64,000 nt of DNA from Chara braunii (Eukaryota; Streptophyta; Charophyceae; Charales; Characeae), in contig BFEA01000490.1 in assembly GCA_003427395.1 (NCBI GenBank), positions 654,753 to 718,752 on the forward strand, in the 5' to 3' direction. Positions 11,125 to 22,800 of this stretch are shown one piece after another; within the stretch, counting starts at the first letter, position 1, and each line of letters opens with the position of its first letter. The notes beneath the pieces are model-generated. The model was not told where the DNA came from. It saw nothing but the letters and a program-made list of their open reading frames with translations, and ran no database searches. The position numbers and the translations under genes were made by a program.

Positions 11125-11201
11125 GGGACGCTGGACCCGGTTTCCAGCAGGTGCTGCTCCCCACCAATAGATGGAGCACCGCTAGCATCACCCGGGGTGT
11201 G

Positions 11202-11233
<32 letters not shown>
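11125..11233 (+). mobile_element. LINE-tail copy with poly(A), inside T2
   Basis: It has GGGACGCTGGACCCGGTTTC CAGCAGG, then CCCCACCAATAGATGGAGC, a CACCCGGGGTGTG stem and a 29-nt A tail. Its location inside T2 dates it after the T2 insertion. Confidence 0.75.
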
Positions 11234-11238
<5 letters not shown>

Positions 11239-11584
11239 GAAAAAAAAAAAAACAGATCGTTGCTTTTCTTTTTTTTCTTTTTTTTTTGGAAGAAAACTGG
11301 TTTTTCATGAGTGCCCACCAGCCCTGTAACGTTTTTGGAAGCAAACTGGTTTTTCATGAGTGCCCTCCAGCCCTGTAACATTAGCACTTTTTAGAATGTA
11401 TCCGGCTGTACTTGTGGGCACAGTGGATAAATCTGAGGAGCATTCAATGCTTGCCAAAGGTTCCTAGTCTACAGCTTCACTGTGACGTAGCACTTTCCAG
11501 AATGTAGCTGGCTGCACTTCGGTGCAGCAGAGGATGTATTTGAGGGCAATCACGTACAGAGCTTGGTACCTCTTCTCCCCTTCG

Positions 11585-11744
11585 GTTTTTTTTTTGTTTT
11601 TTTTTTTTTTTAAAGGAATGGCCCATGCGATATCCCTCGATCCTGGCGGCGGTAAGAGAACCGTCAGAATTGAGGGCTTACCTGTCGGGCTGCTCCATCT
11701 ATTGGTGGGGAGCGGCACCTGCTGGAAACCGGGTCCAGCGTCCC
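11585..11744 (-). mobile_element. LINE-tail copy (minus), inside T2
   Basis: Interrupted T-rich tail at 11585-11611, a ~70-bp spacer, then GCTCCATCTATTGGTGGGG and the GGGTCCAGCGTCCC end. Orientation is opposite to the copy at 11125-11233. Confidence 0.7.
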
Positions 11745-12058
11745 ATTGGTACATCGTGTAGCACTGAGATTGGTGTTTTTTGTTCCCTGGGGCTATGGTT
11801 GTTACTGACTCATCCTGGGGCTCCATCATCCCATGGAGCTGCTAGTATCACCCTTCCCTGTTTAGGAGCACCCCTTATCTATTAACCCAGCCCTTATTTC
11901 AGCAGCCCCCCTGTTTGATTATTACTATGCCTGTGTCCTGTGAACTCTTTATATCCTATTCCCTTGAAGGATTGGCTGAACATTCATATGTCTGGGACCA
12001 CGTCGTTCCCCCCCTGAATCAACGTAAGACCCTGCTGAAAAAGCATCTGCTTCCATGT

Positions 12059-12266
12059 ATGAGCATGGCCCATCAGAGCTTGCTGCTATCTGGCGTTCCA
12101 ACCAGTTCTGTTTGGCTGTCTTCAGCTCTCGTATGTGTCCCTGCAGTTCTCTGATGTACTCCTTGTCTTCCTTCTGCTCTATATGAGCATAGCCCATCAG
12201 ATCTTGTGGCTATCTGGCGTTCCAACCAGTTCTGTTTGGGTGTCTTCAGCTCTCGTATGTGTCCCC
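12059..12266. repeat. ~85-bp direct duplication, 125-bp period
   Basis: GAGCAT.GCCCATCAGA through CAGCTCTCGTATGTGTCC appears at 12059-12148 and 12184-12266 with few differences. On the minus strand both can be read as a charged helical peptide containing QNWLERQIA, but there is no start or stop context to support a gene. Confidence 0.6.
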
Positions 12267-13674
12267 CCCCCCCCCTTCGTTTTTTTTTGTTTTCTGTTTT
12301 TTTTGTTCTTTTGGAAGCAATATCGCGGCTGTTTGTGCTTCTGCTCCCCGTGAGAGACGGGGAGCATTCAATGCTTGCCAACGGTTCCAAGTCCACAGCT
12401 TCACTGTGATGTAGCACTTTCCATAATGTATCTGGCTGCACTTCGCTGCAGCAGCGGATGTATCTGAGGGCATTGCGTTCAGACTCTTCAGAGCTTGGTA
12501 CCTTTTTTCCCCTGATTTTTTTTTTGGTTTTTTTTTTTTCCTTTTCAAGATTCTCGGCTGTTGGTGCTTCTGCTCCCAGCCAGAGCATTCAATGAGATCT
12601 TTCCATATGGATCTGGATGCACTTCTGCCCTGGCCATTTTCATGTACACGAGTGGAAACACGAAAACAATAGCCGCTTTACATTCCAGCTGCTGGCAGCA
12701 GGTCCAGAATAAGGGCGGTACCTGTGCCAAGCATCAAATGTCCCATGTTGGTTCCCGCCCCCGGCAGGCTCGGCAAAATCGGCATATTCAGGCTCGGCTT
12801 CAGTAGCTGGGCCAAGTACTGGTGGTTTAAGCATGACCAGTGCACGAAGGGAGCCAAATTTCGAAAACTTGGTTGCGGTGGTGGTGTTCAGCGGATTGTC
12901 GGACGATGGGTTTCGCCATCACATCCACGAGTTGAAAGTTGGGCAATGCCAGAACGACACTGGTCGGAGCTGGGGTTTGGTTGCGCTGCCCTGTCACCTG
13001 AGTTATGTGGGGGTTAGAGGCCTGGTTGAGAGATCTGGGGAACTGTCAAGGGTGGAAGGCAGTCCAGTTGCTAACCGCGAGCTGCTACTAAGACGATGCG
13101 GCTCGGAGTTGGGGTGGGTCGCGCCGCCCTGTAACCCAGCAGTTGGGCACGTGGGCCTTGTAGAGCTTGGTATCTAGGATAGATGGGTTGAGGCAGTTCT
13201 AGGCTGGTCGGTTAAATAACACGGGGGTAACATGGTTTTTTATTATATCGGCTTCCAAATTATCCTAATTGGTTCTCAATTTTCACAAACAATTTTCCTG
13301 TTCTCGGTTGCTTTTGGCGGTCTTGAGAAAGCCTTAGGATTCTGGGTACCTTTTGCAAATCACTTTAGGCTTCTTTGATGCGGTTATATTCATGGATCTG
13401 CAGTTTTTCGATGCCAGAACGGCGCTGGCCGGTGCTAGGAGGTTGCCATGTAACCTGTTAATAGCAGGAGTGTGAGGCCTAGTAGAGAGATCTGGGGATG
13501 CCTTGGGATGGGCATTCCACGGGAAAACCAAGGGTTGCTGTCGGACGACACTGGCCAGAGCTGGGGTGAGTCATGTTGCCCTGTAACCTAGCAGGGTGGG
13601 GACATGAGGCCTGGGAGAGCTCGGCAGGGAATAAGACAATGTTAGAGAATTTTAGATGGTTTTGATAGGGATTC

Positions 13675-13676
<2 letters not shown>

Positions 13677-13708
<32 letters not shown>

Positions 13709-13831
13709 CCCGTTAGAACAACCCGAGCTGACGCTAGAGGTGCTGGTAAGAGCAGACACCACTAACGCCGTCAGGGAGGCTCCATCTATTGGTGGGGAGC
13801 AGCACCTGCTGGAAAACGGGCCCAGCGTCCC
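13677..13831 (-). mobile_element. LINE-tail copy (minus) inserted in R3
   Basis: T run 13677-13708, a 70-bp spacer, CTCCATCTATTGGTGGGG and the GGCCCAGCGTCCC end. Sequence up to about 14157 is foreign to R3, so the insert may be a longer 5'-truncated element. R3 resumes near 14158 (GAGCATTCAAAAAACTTC). Confidence 0.65.
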
Positions 13832-14157
13832 TTGACATGGTAATCATTCAATTATGTAAACTAAAGATTGTGAAGATTTGTAATATGTGTGCGTAATAGG
13901 ATCTGTGATGATGAGCAGCATTGATTGCCATCCAAGGAGGGGATTAACTGCTCATAAACCATACCTTCGCTACCCCATCCTGCTCCACCCATCCGTCGAA
14001 GCGTAAACCATTCAACAATACACACAGGCGGGGGGGAATACAACTACTGACGAGCATCCACATCAAGCAGTCTGGAAAACAAGCATCCTACACGGTATAG
14101 CAATCATCCATCACGTACCAGGAAGACAACGGAAACCCTAACCAATCCCCCTACTGA

Positions 14158-14660
14158 CTGAGCATTCAAAAAACTTCTGTGGCTTTCCTTTTTGACTTGG
14201 TAATTGCTGCTTGAGTAGCCCAACAATAGGCCTTTCCAGCTTACCCCTCCATGTTGGGGTCACATAGTTAGGGGTGAGTGTCGTTTGGCTAAGTGGGGTT
14301 AGCAGGTGGAAGGATATGACGCATCCTGCTGCCAAGGGGGCTAGCTGGTAGGATGGAAATAGGGCACAATAGCAGCGATGGAGATGGTGGCTCCACCGTA
14401 ATAAGTCTTGCCGGAGTGGAGATTAGGCAGAGGGCTTACGTGGTCTGGGTATGTCAAGCACGACCAGTGCATGAAGGGAGCCAAATATTTCGAAACCTTG
14501 GCTGCAGTGGCGGTGTTCAACGGATCGTTCGACGGCGGGTTTCACCATCATATCCACGAGTTTAAGGTTGGTCGACGCCAAAACGACGCTGGCCGGAGCT
14601 GGGGTTTGGTTGCATTGCCCTGTAACTTGAGTTATGTGGGGGTTAGAGAGGCGAGCACGT
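14158..14660 (+). repeat. R3 complex repeat, unit 2, left part
   Basis: Collinear with 10277-10606 and 12831-13020, and uninterrupted where unit 1 carries three insertions. It therefore serves as the empty-site reference for the MITE, the 109-bp LINE tail and T2. It stops at GTTAGAGAGGC, where LINE-A begins. Confidence 0.65.
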
Positions 14661-16272
14661 TTTGACACCGCCATCTTTGGCGATTTACGCAGCTCCCTTT
14701 TGACATTGACACCTAATCTAGCTTTTTAGACCGACGAAGAAGAAGCGGCGCGTCGCGCACGCGCAGCGGGAGACGGGCGCTAGACAACCCTGCGTCGCGG
14801 GTTGACGCGGGTCGGGGTTTGACCCCGTGTACGGGGTTCCACGTGGAGACTCCATAGCCGCTGACCCACCAAGGTGGGGGCACCAAGAGTGGCAGCAACG
14901 TGGGGTTCGAGTGGAGTGTGCATGGGGATCGCCAAAGTGCGCAGGACAGCGCGGTGAACCCGGAGTGGACAACAGGAACGATGTTGACTGGTGCAAGACA
15001 GAGCGATGAAGCACATGACGACATCGCAGCGAAACAAGTGTGGACAACACTGACGATGAAGCAGTAGGCAAGACAGCGTGGCGAAGCAAGCGTGGACATC
15101 AACAGGGACGACGACCGCAAGGCCGCAAACAATCTGCGGAAGGAGGGTACACAGTGCGGCTGACAGAAGCCACAACGTAAAAGGGTACTGGGAGAGCGAG
15201 GAGGGACTGTGGGGTTGGAGGAGAATCGAGAGAGAGACCGGCATCGAGCACATCTGAAGAAGGAATAACATTCCGGGGAACACCAGGAGTCAGTGAGACC
15301 GGAGGTGAATAGGGAGGGAGGCTGGTATCGAACACGGCCGAAGAAAGTCCGGGGAGCGGCAAAAGCGGCACGACGCAAGCCGGCACACGCGAGCAAGCGA
15401 GGAGCTGGGAATACGGAGTGAGCGAGATGATGAAGGGAATAGGACAGGGTAAGTAGAGGAAAGGCAGAAGAGGAATTGCGCCGGGGAAACCCTACAGAAG
15501 TGCGGAAGTGGTAAGTCAACGACGCAGTCCTCACAGTGGGTAGATCACAGGTAAGACTCCGCTTGGTCTCCCGGCCCGCCCTGCCACCCCCACTGACCCC
15601 GCAGCCCATCCCGCCCCCCTGCCCTTCTCCCCGAGGGCTCCGCCGAGCCAAAAAAAAAAAAAAAACCTAAAAATACACAAAACAAAGAAGCCAACCTTAC
15701 AGCCGAGACTAGCGGCGAATCAGTCAATCAACAAAACAAACAAAGCACACAAGAACGGCGGGAGAGGTGGAAAGCGCGGACAGGTACTTTGTGAAGGCGG
15801 GTACAACGAAGGCGATAACTCATTGCCATCGGGACAGCCCAACCCCCTTCACCACGTCTCCACCTATCCAACAATCAACAATAAGGACCACCACACAGCT
15901 CAGAGACAGCACAGGCTCTTCCTCATCACACCGTGCACAGGGGTTCTTTCACATCACACACCCCCCGCACAGCTTGCGTGATGAAACTGGAGTATAGAAG
16001 GGTCAGGGGACCCGGGTCCCTCATTTTTTACCAGGGAGCCNTGAGACACAATATGGGGAGGCAACTCGCGATCTGCCCGTATAGCAGACCAGCAATCACG
16101 AAGCAGGCAACCTCGAGCCCTTCACCCCCCCCCCCCCCCCCCCCTGGACACACGACAGCAATGGCCAACCCCCCAAGAAACCGCAACCCTCAACCAGGAT
16201 GAACCGAAACCCGCAGACCAGGGGACGGGGGCGTCGACCTCACAAAAATCACCTCGGGACAGAGATCTGGAG
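14661..16272 (+). other. Presumed 5' untranslated region of LINE-A
   Basis: This lies between the R3 break and the first coding part of LINE-A. It is GC-rich with weak internal repeats (GACGA.GAAGCA..CAAGACAGCG near 14990-15110). A 312-codon minus-strand frame (14713-15651) spans it but is arginine/serine/proline-rich with no domain and is probably incidental. An N lies at 16041 and a C-run at 16126-16144. The exact LINE start is inferred only from the R3 boundary. Confidence 0.4.
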
Positions 16273-19200
16273 ATGCCTACAGCGGGTGAAGCGAACGAGG
16301 AGGAAGACGAGATGGAAAAGGGAGCGGGCAGTGAGGAAGAAGAGGAGGAGGAGGAGATGTTAACGGAAGAGGAGAAAAGCATCGAAAAGACAACAGCAAA
16401 AAAAAAATCAGAAAAGACGATTGCTCATAAACAAGGGGAAACCACAAAAGCCTCAAAAGACTTAAAGGTTTCTTGGGCGCAGCGAGTACGGAGTACCATC
16501 CATGGAAAAACCCTCACCATCAAAAGGGATGGCCGCACATCACAGCAGGGGGAGGAGGAGACGCTGAAGATGCCTCTCTGAAACCTCTCATCGGCGCGGG
16601 CATACTTCCTCACCCTGTTTCTCCTCCCCTCGGAAAACCAAGTAGTTGACCAGGGGGGGAGAAAGACAGTGATGAAGACATACCCAACTGATAAACTGAA
16701 AGAGTGGGATCAAGCCTACATCAAACATGCAAATAACTGGCTGTTCCAAGGAGACATCGAGCAAAAGTCAGTCAATGATAAAATTCGATGGATAAGCAAA
16801 CGCCTGGAAGAAATGAAGGGCAGCCCCGAAGCGGTGCAGGAATTCTTCCTCATCCACCCCCTCTCATCAACAGTATTCACAGTCCTCAGCTTGTTCACAC
16901 AGGACAAGCAAAGAATTGATGGATGGCGGAGAGTAAGATGGGAGGGATCGGAGGTGAGGATATTCCCATGGCAACCAAAAAAGTTGTCCCCGGAGGAGAA
17001 GAGGGAACAACTTATGAAAGATTTCTTTTGGGTAGAGATGCGGCATATTCCAGTGGAGGTACAGGATGCATTCGTCCATGATTTGGGCCAACAGTACAAC
17101 ATAGTGGATTTCATTGACCCGCTCCCCTCCTTTGTGGCGAGGCGGGATGACTATATGATGCTGGCCCTTGACCTTCCCAAGGACCAGCCGTTCTCCATGG
17201 ATGACATAATCCCCTACAGAATGGGCGGAAAGATATACCAAATACACACCGCGCACAAATTCTGCCCATGGTGCCATAAGTGTAGGGCGTATAGCCACCT
17301 CAGCATGGAGTCCGCGTGCCCCCAACATCCCAACATGCGGGGGCCAAAAGCGGGACGGCTCCAACAGGACCCGCGCAGACCCAACAGATGGACCACGGTG
17401 GACCGGGGCCACGAAGGGTGGGTATATTTGGAGGACATCGACCCCGAAGGAAGACCCAAAGGTTGGACATGGGAAGGGCGGGGGGACCCCTGTAGAGCGA
17501 CACGACCGCCGGGCGAATGGGTACCCCTCGCGAGGAAAGCAGCCCCTGCGCTGGGAAACAATGCGCTACCCACACAGCCATCCGTGGGGGAGAAGACTGG
17601 GCTGCCCACACAGCCCCCCAAAAACCCGATCGAGAAAACACCCGCCCTCAAAGCCCTGCCCCCTCACGGAACAGACAAGCAACTCAAACCCCAAAACAAA
17701 CAGCTTCAAGGGGGATAAAAGGGTCGGGGCTGGGGTCCGGCAGCAATGGAGTACATGCCAGTAGTCCAACAAACAACCTTGGACACGAAAGGGTCACGGC
17801 AGCAAGGGAAACTCGGCCCCATACCCGCCCCCCATAGCCCCGAGTTGGCAAAAGGGAAACCGACATTGCAGCAGAACTCGCAGGACCTGCAGCAGGGGAA
17901 ACTCGGCCCCACACCTACCCCCCATAACCCCGAATTACTCCTGCGGCAGAATCCACAGGACCTGTTCGAAGACGCTTTTGGAGTAGAACCCATGGACATA
18001 GAAACGGTCCCGGGTCCCTCCCCCCCCCCCCCCCCCCCTCCGGAGGTGGAGATGACGGACGCTCAGGAACAGGGCGTCGGTCAGGCCACCCCCCCAGAAG
18101 GGGGCACTGCAAAGCACGACGAGGCGGGGACTGGAACGGAAACAGTGGGGCTGCAGGACGTGGCGGACTGGCTGATGGACAACTTACACTTAAGATACGG
18201 GGAAGGGAGCGACCAGTTCTGGGACAACACCTACCGGGAGCTTATCCCCCTCCTGGAAAGTAGCGCCAGCCTCCAGAAGGCCCTGACCAAAGGGCTGCCA
18301 GTGGGGACAAACTGGTCAGAGGTCTGCCACCGACTCTGGGGTATTGTGGCTGCCCGCTTCCACCCTCCGCCCCCCGGGCAGGACCCAACATCAGGATCAA
18401 AACAGGAGGTGGAACAGCAAGAGCAGGGGCAGCGGGACGAAGGGATGCAACAGACCCAGGGCCAGCCAAATGCAGTCAAACGGGGTGGGCAGCAAGGCGG
18501 GACACAGCGGGTGGAGAAATAGGGGGGGCGCTCTGGGAGGAAGACGGGGAAAGAGCAAAACAAGGGGGGTGGGGATGCACAACACAGCACTAACGATGAC
18601 ACAGAGGCGGGCCTAGTGGACACGGGGAAAGATACAACTGTCAGCCTAGATGGGGCATCGGACACACACAGCGTGGGCAAACCAGAGGCCACCCGCTCCC
18701 CGGGCGCAACGGTGTGGCAGGACGAGGGGCAGCAAGCGGAAGGACAACGGGGGGAGCGACAACGGGGAGAGGACAGGGTGGAAACGGGGCGGATACAGGA
18801 AGAACAGGATAAGGGCGAGGTACAGACCACCAGCCAACAGGGGAAGGGACAGCGGGGAAAGGATCCGGCGGGGACGTCACGAGTAGAATAGGGACAAGGA
18901 GCAAATAAAGAACAGAACAGTAGCACAGCGATCCCAGAAGCGATCACAGACAATACTGAGCACACAAAGCAGGGGTCTGAGGAAACGGGGACAGGCTCGG
19001 CCAAAGAGCAACAGCACGAGACTGATACAACAACACCACCTCGGGACGATCCAGCAAACACAGACCACACAGAGAAGGGACCTGACGATAAGGGGACAAG
19101 TCCGGTGCAAGAGCAGAAACAAGAGGATGGCCCGGAAGCTGTAGCAGGACTGTGTTTAGCGCTCCCCGCCTTGGATAAGGCCAAACCGGCAAAGCCACCT

Positions 19201-19770
19201 TCCCCACACAAGCCACCCCCGCCCAAGCCCCCGGACACGGAACTCACGAGTCGCAGGCAAAAAATCAGACATCTATTGGAGACTGCATCTGTCTGCGACT
19301 CTCCCCAGCAAAAAGGCATAGTCCTGCTGCCGGTCCGGCAGAGGGAGGGAGCATGGGAGGTGGGGCTGTCAGCTCCCCTAGGTACCACACACGAAGAAGT
19401 CACCCTCCAGGGATACTCCTCGGTGTTTCTCTCGCTCACCCCTTGGGCCGGGAATGCGGTGTTGGGAAAGATGGACATTCACCAGTTGATTCATAACCGG
19501 CTCCCGGGAGGAGCCTCCGCGGCCTTGGTGTTCTCCAAAGGACCAGGGAGATTAGGGCTCAAAGACATATATGTGTGCTATGACCACTTGAAATCTGACG
19601 AGTTGAGGTGGCTAGACTCGGAAGGACTTACTGACCTGCAACTGCTGAAAATAAAGGCGGGCGACCTTTGGTCCGCCAATGAAATCGGGGACCTCCTAGT
19701 CCAAATCCTCAGACGTGGAATTTTGTGGAAAGGCGGACTCTTGGATACGGAAAACTGGCTGGCTCTGTGA
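16273..19770 (+). pseudogene. LINE-A ORF1 (CCHC knuckle protein), interrupted
   Basis: One reading frame runs for about 1166 codons, broken by stops at 16579, 17716, 18520 and 18889; 16555-16645 reads better one frame over, so a pair of small indels is likely there. In order: a Glu/Lys-rich N-terminus; a globular part (16669-17250) with IRWISKRLEEM and TDKLKEWDQAYIKH; a zinc knuckle CPWCHKCRAYSHLSMESAC (CX2CX4HX6C, from about 17263); a Pro/Gln/Glu-rich linker with a helical patch (DVADWLMDNLHLRY); and a compact C-terminal domain (19249-19770) I do not recognise. By analogy with LINE ORF1 it would bind element RNA. Its length is well above usual plant LINE ORF1 proteins. Confidence 0.75.
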
Positions 19771-19817
19771 TTAACACCAAGGGGGTCTGGAAATTACTAC
19801 CCGATTAATATCAGGGG

Positions 19818-22800
19818 ATGGATGTGGTGGAAGCCTTGTACGGTCGGAACAGAACCTGGAAGCTTTGCAAAAGACAAGCCGACCTCGACCTCCTTTCGCT
19901 AAATATGAACGGCCTCGCTTCGGAAAAATTCCCTAAAAAACAAGCAATCATGGACCTGTTGAAGGGCGTCGATGGGAAGGCCTGGCCGGACGTTATATGC
20001 TTGCAAGAAACCCACCTCATGGACAGCCCTGACCACAACCACAAGCATAAAGAGATCTGGGCCCACCAAGCCTTCCGCGCACTCGCCCCGCGCCCGGGCA
20101 GCGGGGGTGTGGCCATATGGCTCCCGCCGGACTCCAAAGTAGAAATGCTTAACTGGGACGCAGATCGCGAGGAGGGCCGATGGGTCTACCTATTGGCAAT
20201 GCTGGAGATCGAGGTGGTAAGTATCCTGAATGTATACGCCCCCAATTAGTCGGCGGCACGTTAAACCTTTTTTGAGTCTCTCAAACCCAAGCTACCGGTA
20301 GGCATCCCTGTGATTTTGGTGGGAGACTTTAATGCGGCCCCGGACCGCTGGCTGGACAGGTGGCAAATTCCGGCTCCCTGTCCCTTCTACGTGGAACACG
20401 ACGAGAGGATGATTGCGGAACTTTCACAATCACTTAGCCTCTTTGACACCTTCCGTTGACATTTCCCCACTGACCGTCGCTTCACCTGCTTTCGCAAGAA
20501 CGACACGGACACGGTGACCAAGTCCACGATCGACCTCATACTTATCTCAGAGGAGATCCAAGGGGCGCTCCAGATCGCAGAGATATTTCCTCGTAGCCCC
20601 TATCCAGGTCTGGACCATGCGATGTGCATGGCAATCTTTTCCTTAAGGAGAAAATCGGATCAATGCAGGGGCTTTTATAAGTTGAACACCTCCCTCTTGA
20701 CCCTCGAGCGATTCAATACCTACCTCGCAGAGGTGTGGTCCGTTTGGCAGGAACAAAAACATCAGATCCAAGACGAAATTGAATGGTTCAACAACGGCCT
20801 GGCTTTTATAGGCCGCAAGTGCAATGAATACTCTAAACTTCTCGCGGCACGTCGCCACGTAAAGGAACTAAACTTACAACGACAACTGCAGCACATACAA
20901 CGACAAGAAAACGAGACAGATGAGGAGCAAACGGAGCTCGCCAGAACCGTCCAGACCATCGGGACCTGCCTGGTGGATTGCATGGAATATAGATGGCAAG
21001 GTGTGCGGATCCTCGGGCGACTCTCCAAACATAATACAGAGGGGGTCATGGACGCTCGTTTTTTTGCCATGGCCAAGGCTAATTCAGGGAGGATAGTCAT
21101 AGAAGCCTTGGAGGACCCCAAAATTCACCAAGGCCCCCTGCACACGTCTACCGCTGCCTGCACAAAAATAGCACGTGACTTCTACCAAACCTTGTTCACC
21201 TCGGAGTGTGGGCAGCTCCCCACTCATCGACAAACAACGGACATTGCCGAATTCTTGCGCCCGCTTACTAGCAGAGAGCACGTCTAGACGAACCCCTAGT
21301 AAAAGACAAAATATGGACGACATTATCGCAAATGGAGGAGGAAAAAACCCCGGGCATAGACGGGCTCCCCAAGGAGTTCTGGGCGGCAATGTGGCCAGAG
21401 ATATCGCAAAATCTCATGGATTTCTACCAGGAGGTCTGGGCCACAGGACAGACTGGGGAGCTGGTTGGGCAAGGGGTGTTGACGCTCCTCTACAAGAAAG
21501 GGGAACACATTAATATACGGAACTACAGACCCATTACCCTGCTAACAGTGGTCTATAAAATGATGACTAAAGCATTAGCCAATCGCATAATACCGATAAT
21601 GTCGGACATCATTCACCCAGACCAAACAGGCTTCATCCAGGGCAGGAATATCCAAGACAACATCCTCCTGGTCAACAAGACGATCAAACTGGTCAGGCAA
21701 TCTAAAAACAATGCGGCCATCATATTCGTCGACTTCGAAAAAGCTTATGATCACGTGGATTGGGTCTTCCTAGACATGTGTTTGCAAAAGCTCAACTTCC
21801 GGCCAGACTTTAGAAGATGGATTAGGATCCTCCATTTCAGTGCAACTACAAGAGTCATGGTTAATGGTAACCTGACCCCCCCTACTACTCTGCAAAGATC
21901 CGTACGGCAAGGGGACCCCATAGCCCCCTTCCTGTTCGTAATCATTATGGAAGCGCTGGCCGCCAACCTCCAGACTCATAAGGACATCAAGAGAATTCGA
22001 GTGTCCGCCATTCCCGAGGAAGCAATCCCGGTGTGTTCCTTGTTTGCGGATGACCTGACTCTGATGGTGGACGCCTCCTGGGAATCAATGGAGGAAATCC
22101 AACGTATGATGGACCGCTTCTGTCAACTCTCAGACATGTGCGTAAACTGGGGAAATAAAACCCAGGGATGGTGGATACACCACCAAGGCGTGAGGCCGCT
22201 AGAGCAACCCAGGCTTAAATGGCTCCCGGAACAAGCGCCCATTAGAGTGTTGGGGGTATCAATGACGGCGGAAGACCGACCATCAAGCAATAACGAATGG
22301 CTCACCGGGCCGCCCCTGGCAAAAATGGCACTCTGAAAGAACAAACATACCTCCCTGTTTGGACGCTCCCTGCTTATCAACAACGTGGTGCTGGCCTCGT
22401 TATGGTACAAGTCGGCTATCTGGGTCCTGGACAAGAACGCCCTGCGCCCATTAAAGCGGCAGATAACAACCTTCCTATGGAGGAGTGACCACGAGGCAGC
22501 AAACGTGATCCACCGGGTGGCATGACACTCTTTAATCCAGCCGAAAACAAAAGGGGGACTCGGCCTTCTTGACCCTCAGGTGCAGACCAAAGCCCTTGCG
22601 GTGCAATGGATTAAACGGCTGATTTTTTATCCCGACGTCCCATGGAAAGGGTTGGCTCTAGAACAGATCTCCAGACTGGCACCCCAGACAACCGCAGGAA
22701 GCGACCCGACGATGTGGCTCGAAAATCGGGATTGGTCCATCCCGAGGCCCAGGCAGGAGCAGCTTGACAACGGCCCTCCCTCCCCCAGACGAGCCGCAAG

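Larger units (their letters stand above)
10611..12826 (-). mobile_element. TTAA-flanked transposon, copy T2 (2.2 kb)
   Basis: The element lies between TTAA at 10607-10610 and 12827-12830, with R3 sequence resuming on both sides (GGGTATG | GCATGACCAG). Ends are ACCATCAGTACTTGGCCCA and TGGGCCAAGTACTGGTGGT. A 4-bp TTAA target is characteristic of piggyBac-like transposition, but the termini do not start CCY as classical piggyBac does. It holds three related ~180-bp internal repeats (about 11397-11570, 12336-12520, 12545-12660), two nested LINE-tail copies and a duplicated block near 12059-12148 / 12184-12266. No transposase domain is recognised. Confidence 0.75.
9790..13676 (+). repeat. R3 complex repeat, unit 1, split by three insertions
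   Basis: Pieces at 9790-9815, 10277-10471, 10581-10606 and 12831-13676 are collinear with a second unit at about 14158-14660 plus 24965-25690. Within the unit a block with GGCCGGAGCTGGGGT..., 'CCCTGTAACC' and 'GGCCTGGTAGAGAGATCT' repeats about four times, so the unit itself arose from internal duplication. The insertions are a PIF/Harbinger-like MITE, a 109-bp LINE tail and TTAA transposon T2. No ORF is convincing. It could be satellite-like DNA or part of a large unknown element. Confidence 0.65.

Noticed and set aside
14713-15651. 312-codon minus-strand ORF
   Set aside because: Lies in the presumed LINE 5' UTR, biased Arg/Ser/Pro composition, overlapped by two other long minus frames, no domain.
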